Source of the DNA: Lachnoclostridium sp. UBA6558
GTDB lineage: Bacteria; Bacillota; Clostridia; Lachnospirales; Lachnospiraceae
Length of the DNA: 12,472 nt
Direction: 5' to 3'
Assembly: GCA_002434335.1 (NCBI GenBank)
Contig: DJJW01000016.1
Coordinates: 17,304 to 29,775 of the forward strand
Shown: positions 6,687-12,472 of the stretch, piece by piece
How the letters are laid out: each line of letters opens with the position of its first letter
Position numbering within the stretch: the stretch's first letter is position 1
Made by a program: the position numbers and the translations under genes
Notes under the pieces: generated by a model
Databases searched by the model: none
Told to the model about the DNA's origin: nothing
What the model saw: only the letters and a program-made list of their open reading frames with translations

Positions 6687-7714
6687 TAGAGTTCTCCCTT
6701 CTGTCTTCTGGCAAAGTATAGGAATACCGGAACTCCGATTAAGGAAATTAAGGCACCAATAGGTATTTCACTGGGTGCACTTAGGGTTTTCGCTCCAATA
6801 TCTGCTATAACCAGGAGGAAACCTCCCATTACCGCGCTAAGAGGAATAATCAGTCTGTAATCCGGTCCTACTAAAAATCTGGCAAAGTGAGGTATCAGCA
6901 TACCAACAAAGGTTATGCTGCCGGCAAGTGCCACTGAGGTTCCGGCCAGCAAGACCACCACAATAGTACCTGCCGTCTTTACGAAACTCAGCTTAACACC
7001 TAAGCCTAAAGCAACTTCTTCCCCCATATTCAGTATGGATATCTTTCTTGAAAGAACGATTGCTATGATCAATCCACCGATTATTACGGGAACACTTACC
7101 TTTAACTGATTCCAGCTGTTACCGGATACGCTTCCCATGGTCCAGAAATTAAGATTCTGACTCATTTTATTACCGATTGCTATGGCCTGGCTCATGGCTA
7201 CCAAAAAGGTACTGACAGCTGCTCCCGCCAAAACCAGTTTCATGGGTTTATTTCCTCCCGGCACCAGATTACTGATGGCATATACCGCCAGTGCACCAAT
7301 TGCTGCTCCGATAAAGGAACTCATTATTATCTGACTATAAGAAACATTTGTTACATATGCCAGGCAGATAGCAATAGCAAGAGCAGCACCGGAATTAAGC
7401 CCCATTAACCCGGAGTCAGCCAGTGGATTTCTTGTCATTCCCTGCATCACCGCACCTGCTACCGCCAGCGCTGAGCCAACCAACGCTGCGCTTACTACCC
7501 GGGGAAGTCTTAAATCCACTACCATAAGGTGCTGTAAATTATCTGCATCAAAATGTATCAGGGCATCCACAACTGTTGACAGCGGGATAGTCGCCGCTCC
7601 CAGAGTTATTGATAGCAGCATGGATAAAATAAGAAAAAAGCAGCCGGCTATTATTAAGAACATAGCCCGTACTCCTCTCTTCCCTTTCATTTCATTTTCA
7701 ACCTTCTGTTTCAT
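6686..7714 (-). CDS. ABC importer permease, FecCD family (first permease)
   Basis: A 342-residue polytopic membrane protein paralogous to its downstream neighbour, giving a heterodimeric FecCD-type pore. Marks: first helix at about 17-37, LRLPRVVSAA at 68-77, RNPLADSGLMGLNSGAA at 95-111, coupling segment GEEVALGLGV at 231-240, GSITFVGMLIPHFARFLVG at 265-283, and PSEIPIGALISLIGVPVFLY at 314-333. The start is supported by GGAGGCATAA directly before the ATG. It is separated from the binding-protein gene by 90 bases that contain a hairpin with a T-run, so permease expression is probably lower than that of the binding protein. Confidence 0.94.
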   Translation of the reverse strand: MKQKVENEMKGKRGVRAMFLIIAGCFFLILSMLLSITLGAATIPLSTVVDALIHFDADNLQHLMVVDLRLPRVVSAALVGSALAVAGAVMQGMTRNPLADSGLMGLNSGAALAIAICLAYVTNVSYSQIIMSSFIGAAIGALAVYAISNLVPGGNKPMKLVLAGAAVSTFLVAMSQAIAIGNKMSQNLNFWTMGSVSGNSWNQLKVSVPVIIGGLIIAIVLSRKISILNMGEEVALGLGVKLSFVKTAGTIVVVLLAGTSVALAGSITFVGMLIPHFARFLVGPDYRLIIPLSAVMGGFLLVIADIGAKTLSAPSEIPIGALISLIGVPVFLYFARRQKGEL

Positions 7715-7730
7715 TTATGCCTCCGCATAT

Positions 7731-7775
7731 AAAAGGGGCTGTCGAATAAACCTTATTGTTTTATTCGACACCCCT
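7731..7775 (-). terminator. Intra-operon attenuating hairpin between binding protein and permease genes
   Basis: TGTCGAATAAA at 7740-7750 pairs perfectly with 7760-7770. GGGG at 7735-7738 pairs with CCCC at 7771-7774 across one bulged base, closed by an A-T pair. Read on the - strand, the stem ends in AGCCCC followed by TTTTATATG, the layout of a rho-independent terminator with a short T-run. It lies within the importer operon, so it most likely acts as a partial terminator or mRNA end-stabiliser, letting the binding protein be made in excess. Confidence 0.75.
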
Positions 7776-7804
7776 GCCTTTATACAGCTTTTTCTGATTT
7801 TTAT

Positions 7805-8866
7805 TTATTCACTGCCCAGTAATGTCTCAATAATGGTATCCACTGTATGTACGGTTGATATGGCGCTGGCAGCATGGCCGGAACCGTCAAGACGGTAAAT
7901 ATGTCCTTCTTTGGAAGCCGTTAAGGATTTCCATACGGAATTGTTATTGTTTAACTCCTCAAAATAAGCTTCGTCACCATCAAAAACATTGACAAACAGG
8001 TAATCAGGATTCATCTGGGCAAGTGCCTCCATGGATACCTGCTCATATTGGGTATTGGTTGTAAATCCTTCCGGTACATTTAATCCAAGACCTGTCTTAC
8101 TGTCATATAAATCAGGGCGGTACGCCATGTAATATTCATCTTCGCTCATAATGGAAAGCAGCATAACAGTCTTACCGTTATATTTTTCCTGAAGCTTAAC
8201 TCTTGCATCTGCAAGTTTCTGGTCGACTTCCGCAATAACTTCTTCTGCTTTCTGTGCTTTACCGATTACTTTACCGATTTCTCTTAAGCTGAATCTCCAG
8301 TCCATTTTAACCTGAGGGCCAAATACTACAACAGGCGCGATCTTCTCCAGATTCTCAATTGCCTCTTTGTTGTAGCTCTGCTGTAAAATAATATCCGGCT
8401 CTAATTCTGCTAATAGCTCCAGATTGATATCCGTGTCTCCAAGATTCACTACAGAACTTAAATCATATCCCTTGAAAGCATCCCAGGTTTTTGCATAGTT
8501 CTCAGCATTCGTAGTACCGATAGGCATAGCGTCCAGAAGAATTAAGGACTCCCAATGAGGCAGATAGCTGATTGCTATTTTAGTTGGCTGCTTCTCTATG
8601 GTTACTTCTCTGCCCTCACCATCTGTATATGTATAGGGATAGGTGGTCTCCTCCACCTGCAGCGGTGTAACAGTTGACTCTGAAGTATCTGCTGCCTCTT
8701 CCGGTGCTTCCGTTGCTGCCGGTTCTTCTGTTGCCGGTACTTCCGTTGCCTCTGCTTCTGTACTGTTGTTTGCAGTTGTCTGTGCGTTGTCATTGGCTTT
8801 ACCGCATCCTGCTAATACCATAGCTGAAAGGGCTGTTACAGCCACTATCCTAAATAATTTTCTCAT
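7805..8866 (-). CDS. Iron-chelate/heme/B12-type ABC importer solute-binding lipoprotein (FecB/FhuD-like)
   Basis: A 353-residue lipoprotein that would capture the substrate outside the membrane and deliver it to the two permeases. The signal peptide MRKLFRIVAVTALSAMVLAG ends in a lipobox with Cys21 as the lipidation site. Residues 22-72 are a low-complexity Thr/Glu/Ala/Pro linker (TEAPEEAADTSE). The periplasmic-binding-protein type 2 domain runs from about 76 to the end, with YTDGEGREVTIEKQPTKIAI at its start and ELEPDIILQ and MNPDYLFV as domain landmarks. An in-frame ATG four codons upstream (8878) is unlikely: its codon overlaps GGAGGA at 8871-8876, which is the correctly spaced ribosome binding site for the start chosen here. 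A Fur-like box lies 20 bases upstream of the start. Several chelate types fit the family, so the substrate is not determined. Confidence 0.93.
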   Translation of the reverse strand: MRKLFRIVAVTALSAMVLAGCGKANDNAQTTANNSTEAEATEVPATEEPAATEAPEEAADTSESTVTPLQVEETTYPYTYTDGEGREVTIEKQPTKIAISYLPHWESLILLDAMPIGTTNAENYAKTWDAFKGYDLSSVVNLGDTDINLELLAELEPDIILQQSYNKEAIENLEKIAPVVVFGPQVKMDWRFSLREIGKVIGKAQKAEEVIAEVDQKLADARVKLQEKYNGKTVMLLSIMSEDEYYMAYRPDLYDSKTGLGLNVPEGFTTNTQYEQVSMEALAQMNPDYLFVNVFDGDEAYFEELNNNNSVWKSLTASKEGHIYRLDGSGHAASAISTVHTVDTIIETLLGSE

Positions 8867-8886
8867 TATGTCCTCCATGAATCTAT

Positions 8887-8905
8887 GAATATGATTGTCA
8901 TTATC
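8887..8905 (-). promoter_or_regulatory. Fur-like box upstream of the importer binding-protein gene
   Basis: On the - strand the 19 bases read GATAATGACAATCATATTC, which agree with 16 of 19 positions of the classical Fur consensus GATAATGATAATCATTATC. The site lies between the AraC-type regulator and the importer operon. Its GATAAT may double as a -10 element, but I see no good -35 at the right distance, so this promoter may need the AraC-type activator. Repression by iron-loaded Fur is the likely control. Confidence 0.75.
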
Positions 8906-8956
8906 ACCAGAAATATATCATACCCTGTACCAAAAGGAAATAGACATAATTTTAAT

Positions 8957-9793
8957 TCACCATGGATTTTTTCCGAATGTCTCACGAAAACTGCTTGGTG
9001 AATAATCAGTATACTTCTTAAATAATCGGCTGAAATACAGCGAATCTTCTATCCCGACCATGGTACTGATCTCCGATATGGAGATGGTATCATGTATCAG
9101 CAGCTCTTTGGCGCGGTTAATCTTAAAACCGGTTATGTATTTTTTTGGGCACTCTCCCATGAGTTTTCGAAACAGATAGGAAAAGCGTTTGACATCCATA
9201 CCTGCCATTTCTGACAGTTCCAAAACAGTGATATTCCTGTCATACTGATTATTTATATAATCAACCAGTTCTTTTACGGTATCTTCGTCGGAATTTTTCT
9301 TTTTATCCATACCATGGGACAGTAAATGCTCCATAATGGAATAAAGCAGCACCTTGCTTCGAAATTCATTAAGGGCTCCCGGGCTTCTCCTTACCTGATG
9401 CAGTTGTTTTACCAAGGTCATCAGATCATTATAGCAGGCAGGACTTAAGAACAGCCTGCCATGGAAATTCTCAAGATACTCTTTCACTTCTCTGGGGCCG
9501 CTTACATAATAATGGAGCAATGCAAATTCCCATATTCCGTCTCCTACAACTTTCTTATCAAGTTCCATGCTGGGTCCGGCATGAAGGACTATCCCCGGTT
9601 CCAGTTCATGTGCTTCCCCTCTAAGTGTAAATACAGCTTTTCCTTTGATGGGGATAACAAGACCACAGACCTCAGGTTTTGTATAATTATCATATATTTT
9701 TGTAAAGGGCTGAACTGATATGATAAAAAAGTCGTCTACCTTGAAAATACCTTCTGCATAACTTTTTATGAGTTTATCTTTATCCATATTCAC
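8957..9793 (-). CDS. AraC-family transcriptional regulator
   Basis: A 278-residue DNA-binding regulator with an N-terminal cupin-like sensor (about residues 20-150, including VIPIKGKAVFTLRGEAHELEPG) and a C-terminal double helix-turn-helix domain in the last 100 residues. The latter ends in the family signature ISISEISTMVGIEDSLYFSRLFKKYTDYSPSSFRE. It most likely senses the imported chelate or a product and activates the adjacent importer, as siderophore-responsive AraC regulators such as YbtA do. The start is revised: the frame stays open to an ATG at 9898, but a consensus promoter (9867-9839) lies inside that extension. AGGGG at 9801-9805 sits seven bases before GTG at 9791-9793. ATG at 9787 is a close alternative. 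A Fur-like box covers its promoter. Confidence 0.88.
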   Translation of the reverse strand: MNMDKDKLIKSYAEGIFKVDDFFIISVQPFTKIYDNYTKPEVCGLVIPIKGKAVFTLRGEAHELEPGIVLHAGPSMELDKKVVGDGIWEFALLHYYVSGPREVKEYLENFHGRLFLSPACYNDLMTLVKQLHQVRRSPGALNEFRSKVLLYSIMEHLLSHGMDKKKNSDEDTVKELVDYINNQYDRNITVLELSEMAGMDVKRFSYLFRKLMGECPKKYITGFKINRAKELLIHDTISISEISTMVGIEDSLYFSRLFKKYTDYSPSSFRETFGKNPW

Positions 9794-9825
9794 AATTAAT
9801 CCCCTGAATTTCCATTTATGCATTT

Positions 9826-9844
9826 GAGTTTCATTATCATTATA
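9826..9844 (-). promoter_or_regulatory. Fur-like box over the AraC regulator promoter
   Basis: On the - strand the bases TATAATGATAATGAAACTC match about 14 of 19 positions of the Fur consensus. The left and middle hexamers are nearly perfect and the right one is weak. The site overlaps the -10 element and the expected transcription start, a position where a bound repressor would block RNA polymerase. It is weaker than the box at 8887-8905, but the pairing of the two supports common iron control. Confidence 0.55.
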
Positions 9845-9867
9845 TGGACATATTTCTAAATTGTCAA
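9839..9867 (-). promoter_or_regulatory. Consensus sigma-A promoter for the AraC regulator
   Basis: On the - strand TTGACA (9867-9862) and TATAAT (9844-9839) are both perfect consensus hexamers separated by exactly 17 bases. Transcription should begin near 9832, giving an untranslated leader of about 39 bases before the GTG start. So strong a core promoter implies tight control by a repressor, consistent with the overlapping Fur-like box. Confidence 0.85.
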
Positions 9868-9922
9868 GGATCTCGAAAGGGAGGTTACGACAAGGCAATG
9901 ATAGATTCCCTCAACCAGAATA

Positions 9923-10061
9923 AGCCCTCTGACCTTCCTGTAATGTGCGGATGAAAGATATATGGATTTTGCTTCAGAAGCATACTATAATTGTATGCTT
10001 CTCATATGCAAAATCCATACTTGTATCTTTCAACCGGTTCACTCAGAATTGTCTGAGGGCT
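9923..10061. repeat. 139-bp long imperfect inverted repeat (foldback)
   Basis: The arms mirror each other. Paired blocks inward: 9923-9933 with 10051-10061 (10 of 11), 9952-9960 with 10024-10032 (9 of 9), 9961-9972 with 10008-10019 (12 of 12, after a 4-base bulge on the right arm), and 9976-9985 with 9993-10002 (10 of 10) around a 7-base loop. A small extra hairpin, CTCAGA/TCTGAG, lies within the right arm at 10042-10057. It follows the sugar-binding protein gene on the - strand by about 40 bases. Neither end has a T-run. It could be a nonautonomous palindromic element or a processed mRNA end structure. Confidence 0.8.
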
Positions 10062-10102
10062 GCTTCCTATAACACTATTCAGATTCTATAGCTCCTGCCA
10101 GT

Positions 10103-11797
10103 TTATTTTTCAAAGGTCTTTTCCCAGGCAGCCTTGCGTTCATCAATAATTGCCTGACCGCCGGAATTTAAGTAATCTGCATATCCGCTGTCAAAGACAG
10201 AATCAAATTTACCGCTTTCAGCTACGATTGATTGGGTCAGCAACGTATTACGTTTCTCACTGAGCGCTGTTCCCATTCCTTCTTCGGACTTAATTTCACC
10301 TACATTATATTTATTATCATAAACACCGTCATAGGTGGAAAGTTTGAAGGCTTTCTCAATATAGCTGGGAGACACTCCCACATAACTTAAGGCAATGGAT
10401 TTTACTGTCAGTTCCTCATTCCCTAGATCCAGTCCATTGATGGTTATGGTGTAGTCAATGTTATTCTGAGAGTTCATGATCTTTTCACCAGTGGCTGCCA
10501 TTGTCTTTATACTTCCGTCTTCCATTTTTTCATGGGTAATGCCTTCTTCACCGGTCTGTAAAAAGATACGGTTTTCAAGGTTACTAATCCAATCCAGGTA
10601 TAACATGGAAGCAACCGGCTCATCATTGGTTGCAGGGAAGAAGATTTTTCGGTCAACCGGTCCCGGCAGGAATTTCGTATAAAGACCTGCCTCATTCTTA
10701 AAAGGCATTACCGCTACATAACCTGCATCTTCTCCTACAAGACGTTTCAGATTATTATTTATACTGTCTTCTCCGTTACGATAAGGGTAATCCCAGTTAT
10801 GTATAAAAGCTCCTACATATCCTGCTTTCATCATGTTATCTTCCGTGGGATCACCGGAACCATATAAGGGGAAATCCTTCCATACCAGCCCTTCGTTGTA
10901 CCACTTGTTTAATACCTGTATACCGCTCTTAACCCCCGGATACAGCAGCTTTCTGTCATCAAAACCATGAATGAATTTATCTTTGTCGGATATCCCATTT
11001 GGTACAAAGGAGGAAATCAGATGGTCTGCTCTCCAGCCAACATCAAAGCTGATTGAAAAAGGTACCATTTTATCTGCTTCTGCACCAAGAAGGGTTGAGG
11101 CATTTTCTTTAAAGGCTTTTAGCATACTTTCGAACTCTTCCAGGGTGGTAGGTTCTGAAAGATTTAACTTCTTTAACCAGTCTTCTCTTACAAAGGTATT
11201 AATACGCGCAGAATTTGCCAGTCTGGCTTCCAGTGCCCAGAGTGTTCCGGTCTGGGGATCTTTATCCCAGTTTATATTAGATTCCTGTAATAAGTCCCAA
11301 AGATTTGGAAGTATGTCTTTGTTATCATTTACATAGGCATTTAAATCGGTAACACCACCCATGTTGGCATAGGTCTGAATAGTAGAATAGTCATAGGTAA
11401 CACAGATATCCGGTGCATCTCCTGCTGCCAGCAGGTTGTTTATCTGCTCTACCTCTGTCCATCGGGGTACCGGCACAAAGGTTACTTCAACATTATGGTC
11501 TCTAAGCATACCCTCTTTGATAAAATCCGTGTAATAATTATCTTCTGGTTTGGAGCCGCCGTCATTGCCGCGATCAAATACTTCCACCGTAATTTTTCTG
11601 GTAGTCGTAAATTTTCCGTCCACTATTTCAGCATTCTCTTCTTCTGCCTCTTTTGTCGGAGTTACTTCTCCTCCTTTATCCGTATTCGTTTCCTGGGTTA
11701 CCGCCGGCGTATTGTTTGAGTTCCCCTTGCCGCCGCATGCCGTAAGTGAAAGGACTATTAGTATACTTACAAGCAAAACAGAAATCAGCTTTTTCAT
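10103..11797 (-). CDS. Oligosaccharide-type ABC transporter solute-binding lipoprotein (YtcQ/LplA-like)
   Basis: A 564-residue extracellular lipoprotein of the family 1 solute-binding proteins, in the large subgroup that works with LplB/YtcP-type permeases and imports oligosaccharides in Firmicutes. The signal peptide MKKLISVLLVSILIVLSLTA is followed by lipobox Cys21, then a Gly/Asn/Thr-rich and Glu-rich linker to about residue 60. The binding domain starts at about 68 (ITVEVFDRGNDGG). LLAAGDAPDICVTYD is the typical segment near the front of these proteins. AGGAGG at 11803-11808 sits five bases before the ATG. It follows the permease gene by 60 bases in the same operon. The sugar cannot be told from sequence. 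Nothing links it to the iron-regulated unit downstream except orientation. Confidence 0.93.
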   Translation of the reverse strand: MKKLISVLLVSILIVLSLTACGGKGNSNNTPAVTQETNTDKGGEVTPTKEAEEENAEIVDGKFTTTRKITVEVFDRGNDGGSKPEDNYYTDFIKEGMLRDHNVEVTFVPVPRWTEVEQINNLLAAGDAPDICVTYDYSTIQTYANMGGVTDLNAYVNDNKDILPNLWDLLQESNINWDKDPQTGTLWALEARLANSARINTFVREDWLKKLNLSEPTTLEEFESMLKAFKENASTLLGAEADKMVPFSISFDVGWRADHLISSFVPNGISDKDKFIHGFDDRKLLYPGVKSGIQVLNKWYNEGLVWKDFPLYGSGDPTEDNMMKAGYVGAFIHNWDYPYRNGEDSINNNLKRLVGEDAGYVAVMPFKNEAGLYTKFLPGPVDRKIFFPATNDEPVASMLYLDWISNLENRIFLQTGEEGITHEKMEDGSIKTMAATGEKIMNSQNNIDYTITINGLDLGNEELTVKSIALSYVGVSPSYIEKAFKLSTYDGVYDNKYNVGEIKSEEGMGTALSEKRNTLLTQSIVAESGKFDSVFDSGYADYLNSGGQAIIDERKAAWEKTFEK

Positions 11798-11857
11798 TGA
11801 AACCTCCTATAATATATATAATTTGACTTATTACGTCCAACCATAAGGGTACCATTG

Positions 11858-12472
11858 CTACTCCTTTATCGCACCTAAGGTAACTCCTGATATAAAATAT
11901 TTCTGCAGCCAGGGATAGACCAGCAATATGGGCACCGTTGCAAAGATTACAGTAGCTGCCTTTAAGGTTTCTGACAGACCTGGCGCACTAAAGCCTTCCT
12001 GGGTCGCCACCTCGACCTGCATCATATTATTTAAAATATTATACAAAAGCAGCTGTATGGGATAAAACTTTCTGTTATTCATATACATTAAGGCATCTGA
12101 GAATCCATTCCAGCGGCCCACTGCATAAAAAAGGGAAAGGGTAGCTATTACAGGCGTGGATAATGGCAGATAAATTTTCACCAGCACCTGAAGAAAGCCT
12201 GCTCCATCAATCTGTGCGGATTCCCTGAGACTGTCGGGTATTCCATAAAAGAAACTTCGCATTATAATCATGTTAAATACACTTAAACATCCGGGAATTA
12301 TCAATACCAATGGGGTATTTAACAAATTCAAATCCTTTATCAGCAGATAGCTGGGGATTGCTCCGGCGTTAAAATACATGGTCAGAATAATCACCGTATT
12401 AAAAAATGCCTTTCCTTTCAAATTATCGTAGATCAGAGGATACGCACATAATACTGTCATCAGCATAGATAC
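11858..12472 (-). CDS. Carbohydrate ABC transporter permease, YtcP/LplC family (5' truncated by window edge)
   Basis: The C-terminal 204 residues of an inner-membrane permease of the binding-protein-dependent transport family. The frame is open to the last base of the window (GTA TCT before the first ATG), so the start lies outside. The family is about 290-300 residues, so some 90 are missing. The EAA loop that docks onto the ATPase is visible as IPDSLRESAQIDGAGFLQVLVKIYLPLSTP, followed by three more hydrophobic stretches. The C-terminus PWLQKYFISGVTLGAIKE is characteristic of the YtcP group. It would act with the solute-binding lipoprotein downstream and with a partner permease expected just beyond the right edge. 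Confidence 0.94.
   Translation of the reverse strand, partial: VSMLMTVLCAYPLIYDNLKGKAFFNTVIILTMYFNAGAIPSYLLIKDLNLLNTPLVLIIPGCLSVFNMIIMRSFFYGIPDSLRESAQIDGAGFLQVLVKIYLPLSTPVIATLSLFYAVGRWNGFSDALMYMNNRKFYPIQLLLYNILNNMMQVEVATQEGFSAPGLSETLKAATVIFATVPILLVYPWLQKYFISGVTLGAIKE

Larger units (their letters stand above)
9794..10102. other. Spacer between sugar-transport operon and AraC regulator
   Basis: These 309 bases hold the promoter and Fur-like box of the regulator at the left, then a long foldback (9923-10061). No T-tailed terminator for the sugar operon is visible, so the foldback may serve as its 3' end. I see no protein gene or known structured RNA family here. Confidence 0.6.

Noticed and set aside
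8602..8793. Open frame of 63 codons rich in Gln and Arg
   Set aside because: It is a frame shadow of the low-complexity Thr/Glu/Ala/Pro linker of the binding lipoprotein.
8867..8878. Start of the importer binding protein at the ATG at 8878
   Set aside because: That ATG overlaps the GGAGGA ribosome binding site of the ATG at 8866, and the latter gives a normal lipoprotein signal peptide.
10971..11336. 121-codon open frame on the + strand
   Set aside because: It lies entirely antisense within the sugar-binding lipoprotein gene, with no ribosome binding site and no family resemblance.
11798..11857. Promoter between the sugar permease and binding-protein genes (TTGGAC with TATATT-like bases)
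   Set aside because: Spacing to a good -10 is wrong and the predicted start would fall on the ribosome binding site; the genes are more simply co-transcribed.
1..12472. CRISPR array, tRNA, rRNA or riboswitch
   Set aside because: No regularly spaced direct repeats, cloverleaf genes or recognisable riboswitch cores were seen on either strand by reading.

Overview
The window looks like a piece of a low-GC Gram-positive anaerobe, most likely a member of the Lachnospiraceae or a related Clostridia lineage. The evidence is A/T-rich intergenic DNA, strong AGGAGG-type ribosome binding sites, lipobox-bearing solute-binding lipoproteins, an oligosaccharide ABC system of the YtcQ/YtcP type, an iron-dependent alcohol dehydrogenase and a nitrogenase-like cluster. 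This placement is inferred from gene content and style only.

Layout: the left edge holds the 3' end of an iron-containing alcohol dehydrogenase on the + strand (1-558). All other genes are on the - strand and converge on it. The 576-base convergent spacer (559-1134) holds a long branched terminator (711-800) and a 213-bp near-perfect foldback (860-1072). Reading the - strand in the direction of transcription, the order is: a sugar ABC permease cut by the right edge (12472-11858), its solute-binding lipoprotein (11797-10103), a second long foldback (10061-9923), a consensus promoter overlapped by a Fur-like box (about 9867-9826), an AraC-family regulator (9793-8957), a second, better Fur-like box (8905-8887), a siderophore/heme/B12-type ABC importer (binding protein, two permeases, ATPase; 8866-4812), a MITE-like inverted-repeat element (4806-4632), and a nifH-nifD-nifK-like trio (4547-1135).

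The main interest is the unit 9867-1135. It is arranged as a Fur-controlled regulon: iron limitation should derepress the AraC regulator and the importer, and the nitrogenase-like reductase lies directly downstream in the same orientation. The H-like protein keeps the P-loop and both Fe-S cysteines of dinitrogenase reductase. The D-like protein keeps three P-cluster-type cysteines. The K-like protein has none at the matching positions. No FeMo-cofactor assembly genes (nifB, nifE, nifN) are in the window, so N2 fixation is unlikely. My working hypothesis is that the ABC system imports an iron chelate or tetrapyrrole-like compound and the HDK-like complex performs an ATP-driven two-component reduction on it or on a derived product. 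The real substrate cannot be read from sequence.

Two further themes are the high density of long inverted repeats (three foldback or MITE-like elements plus two hairpin terminators in 12.5 kb), and two start-site corrections (AraC regulator and importer binding protein) that rest on promoter and ribosome-binding-site positions.
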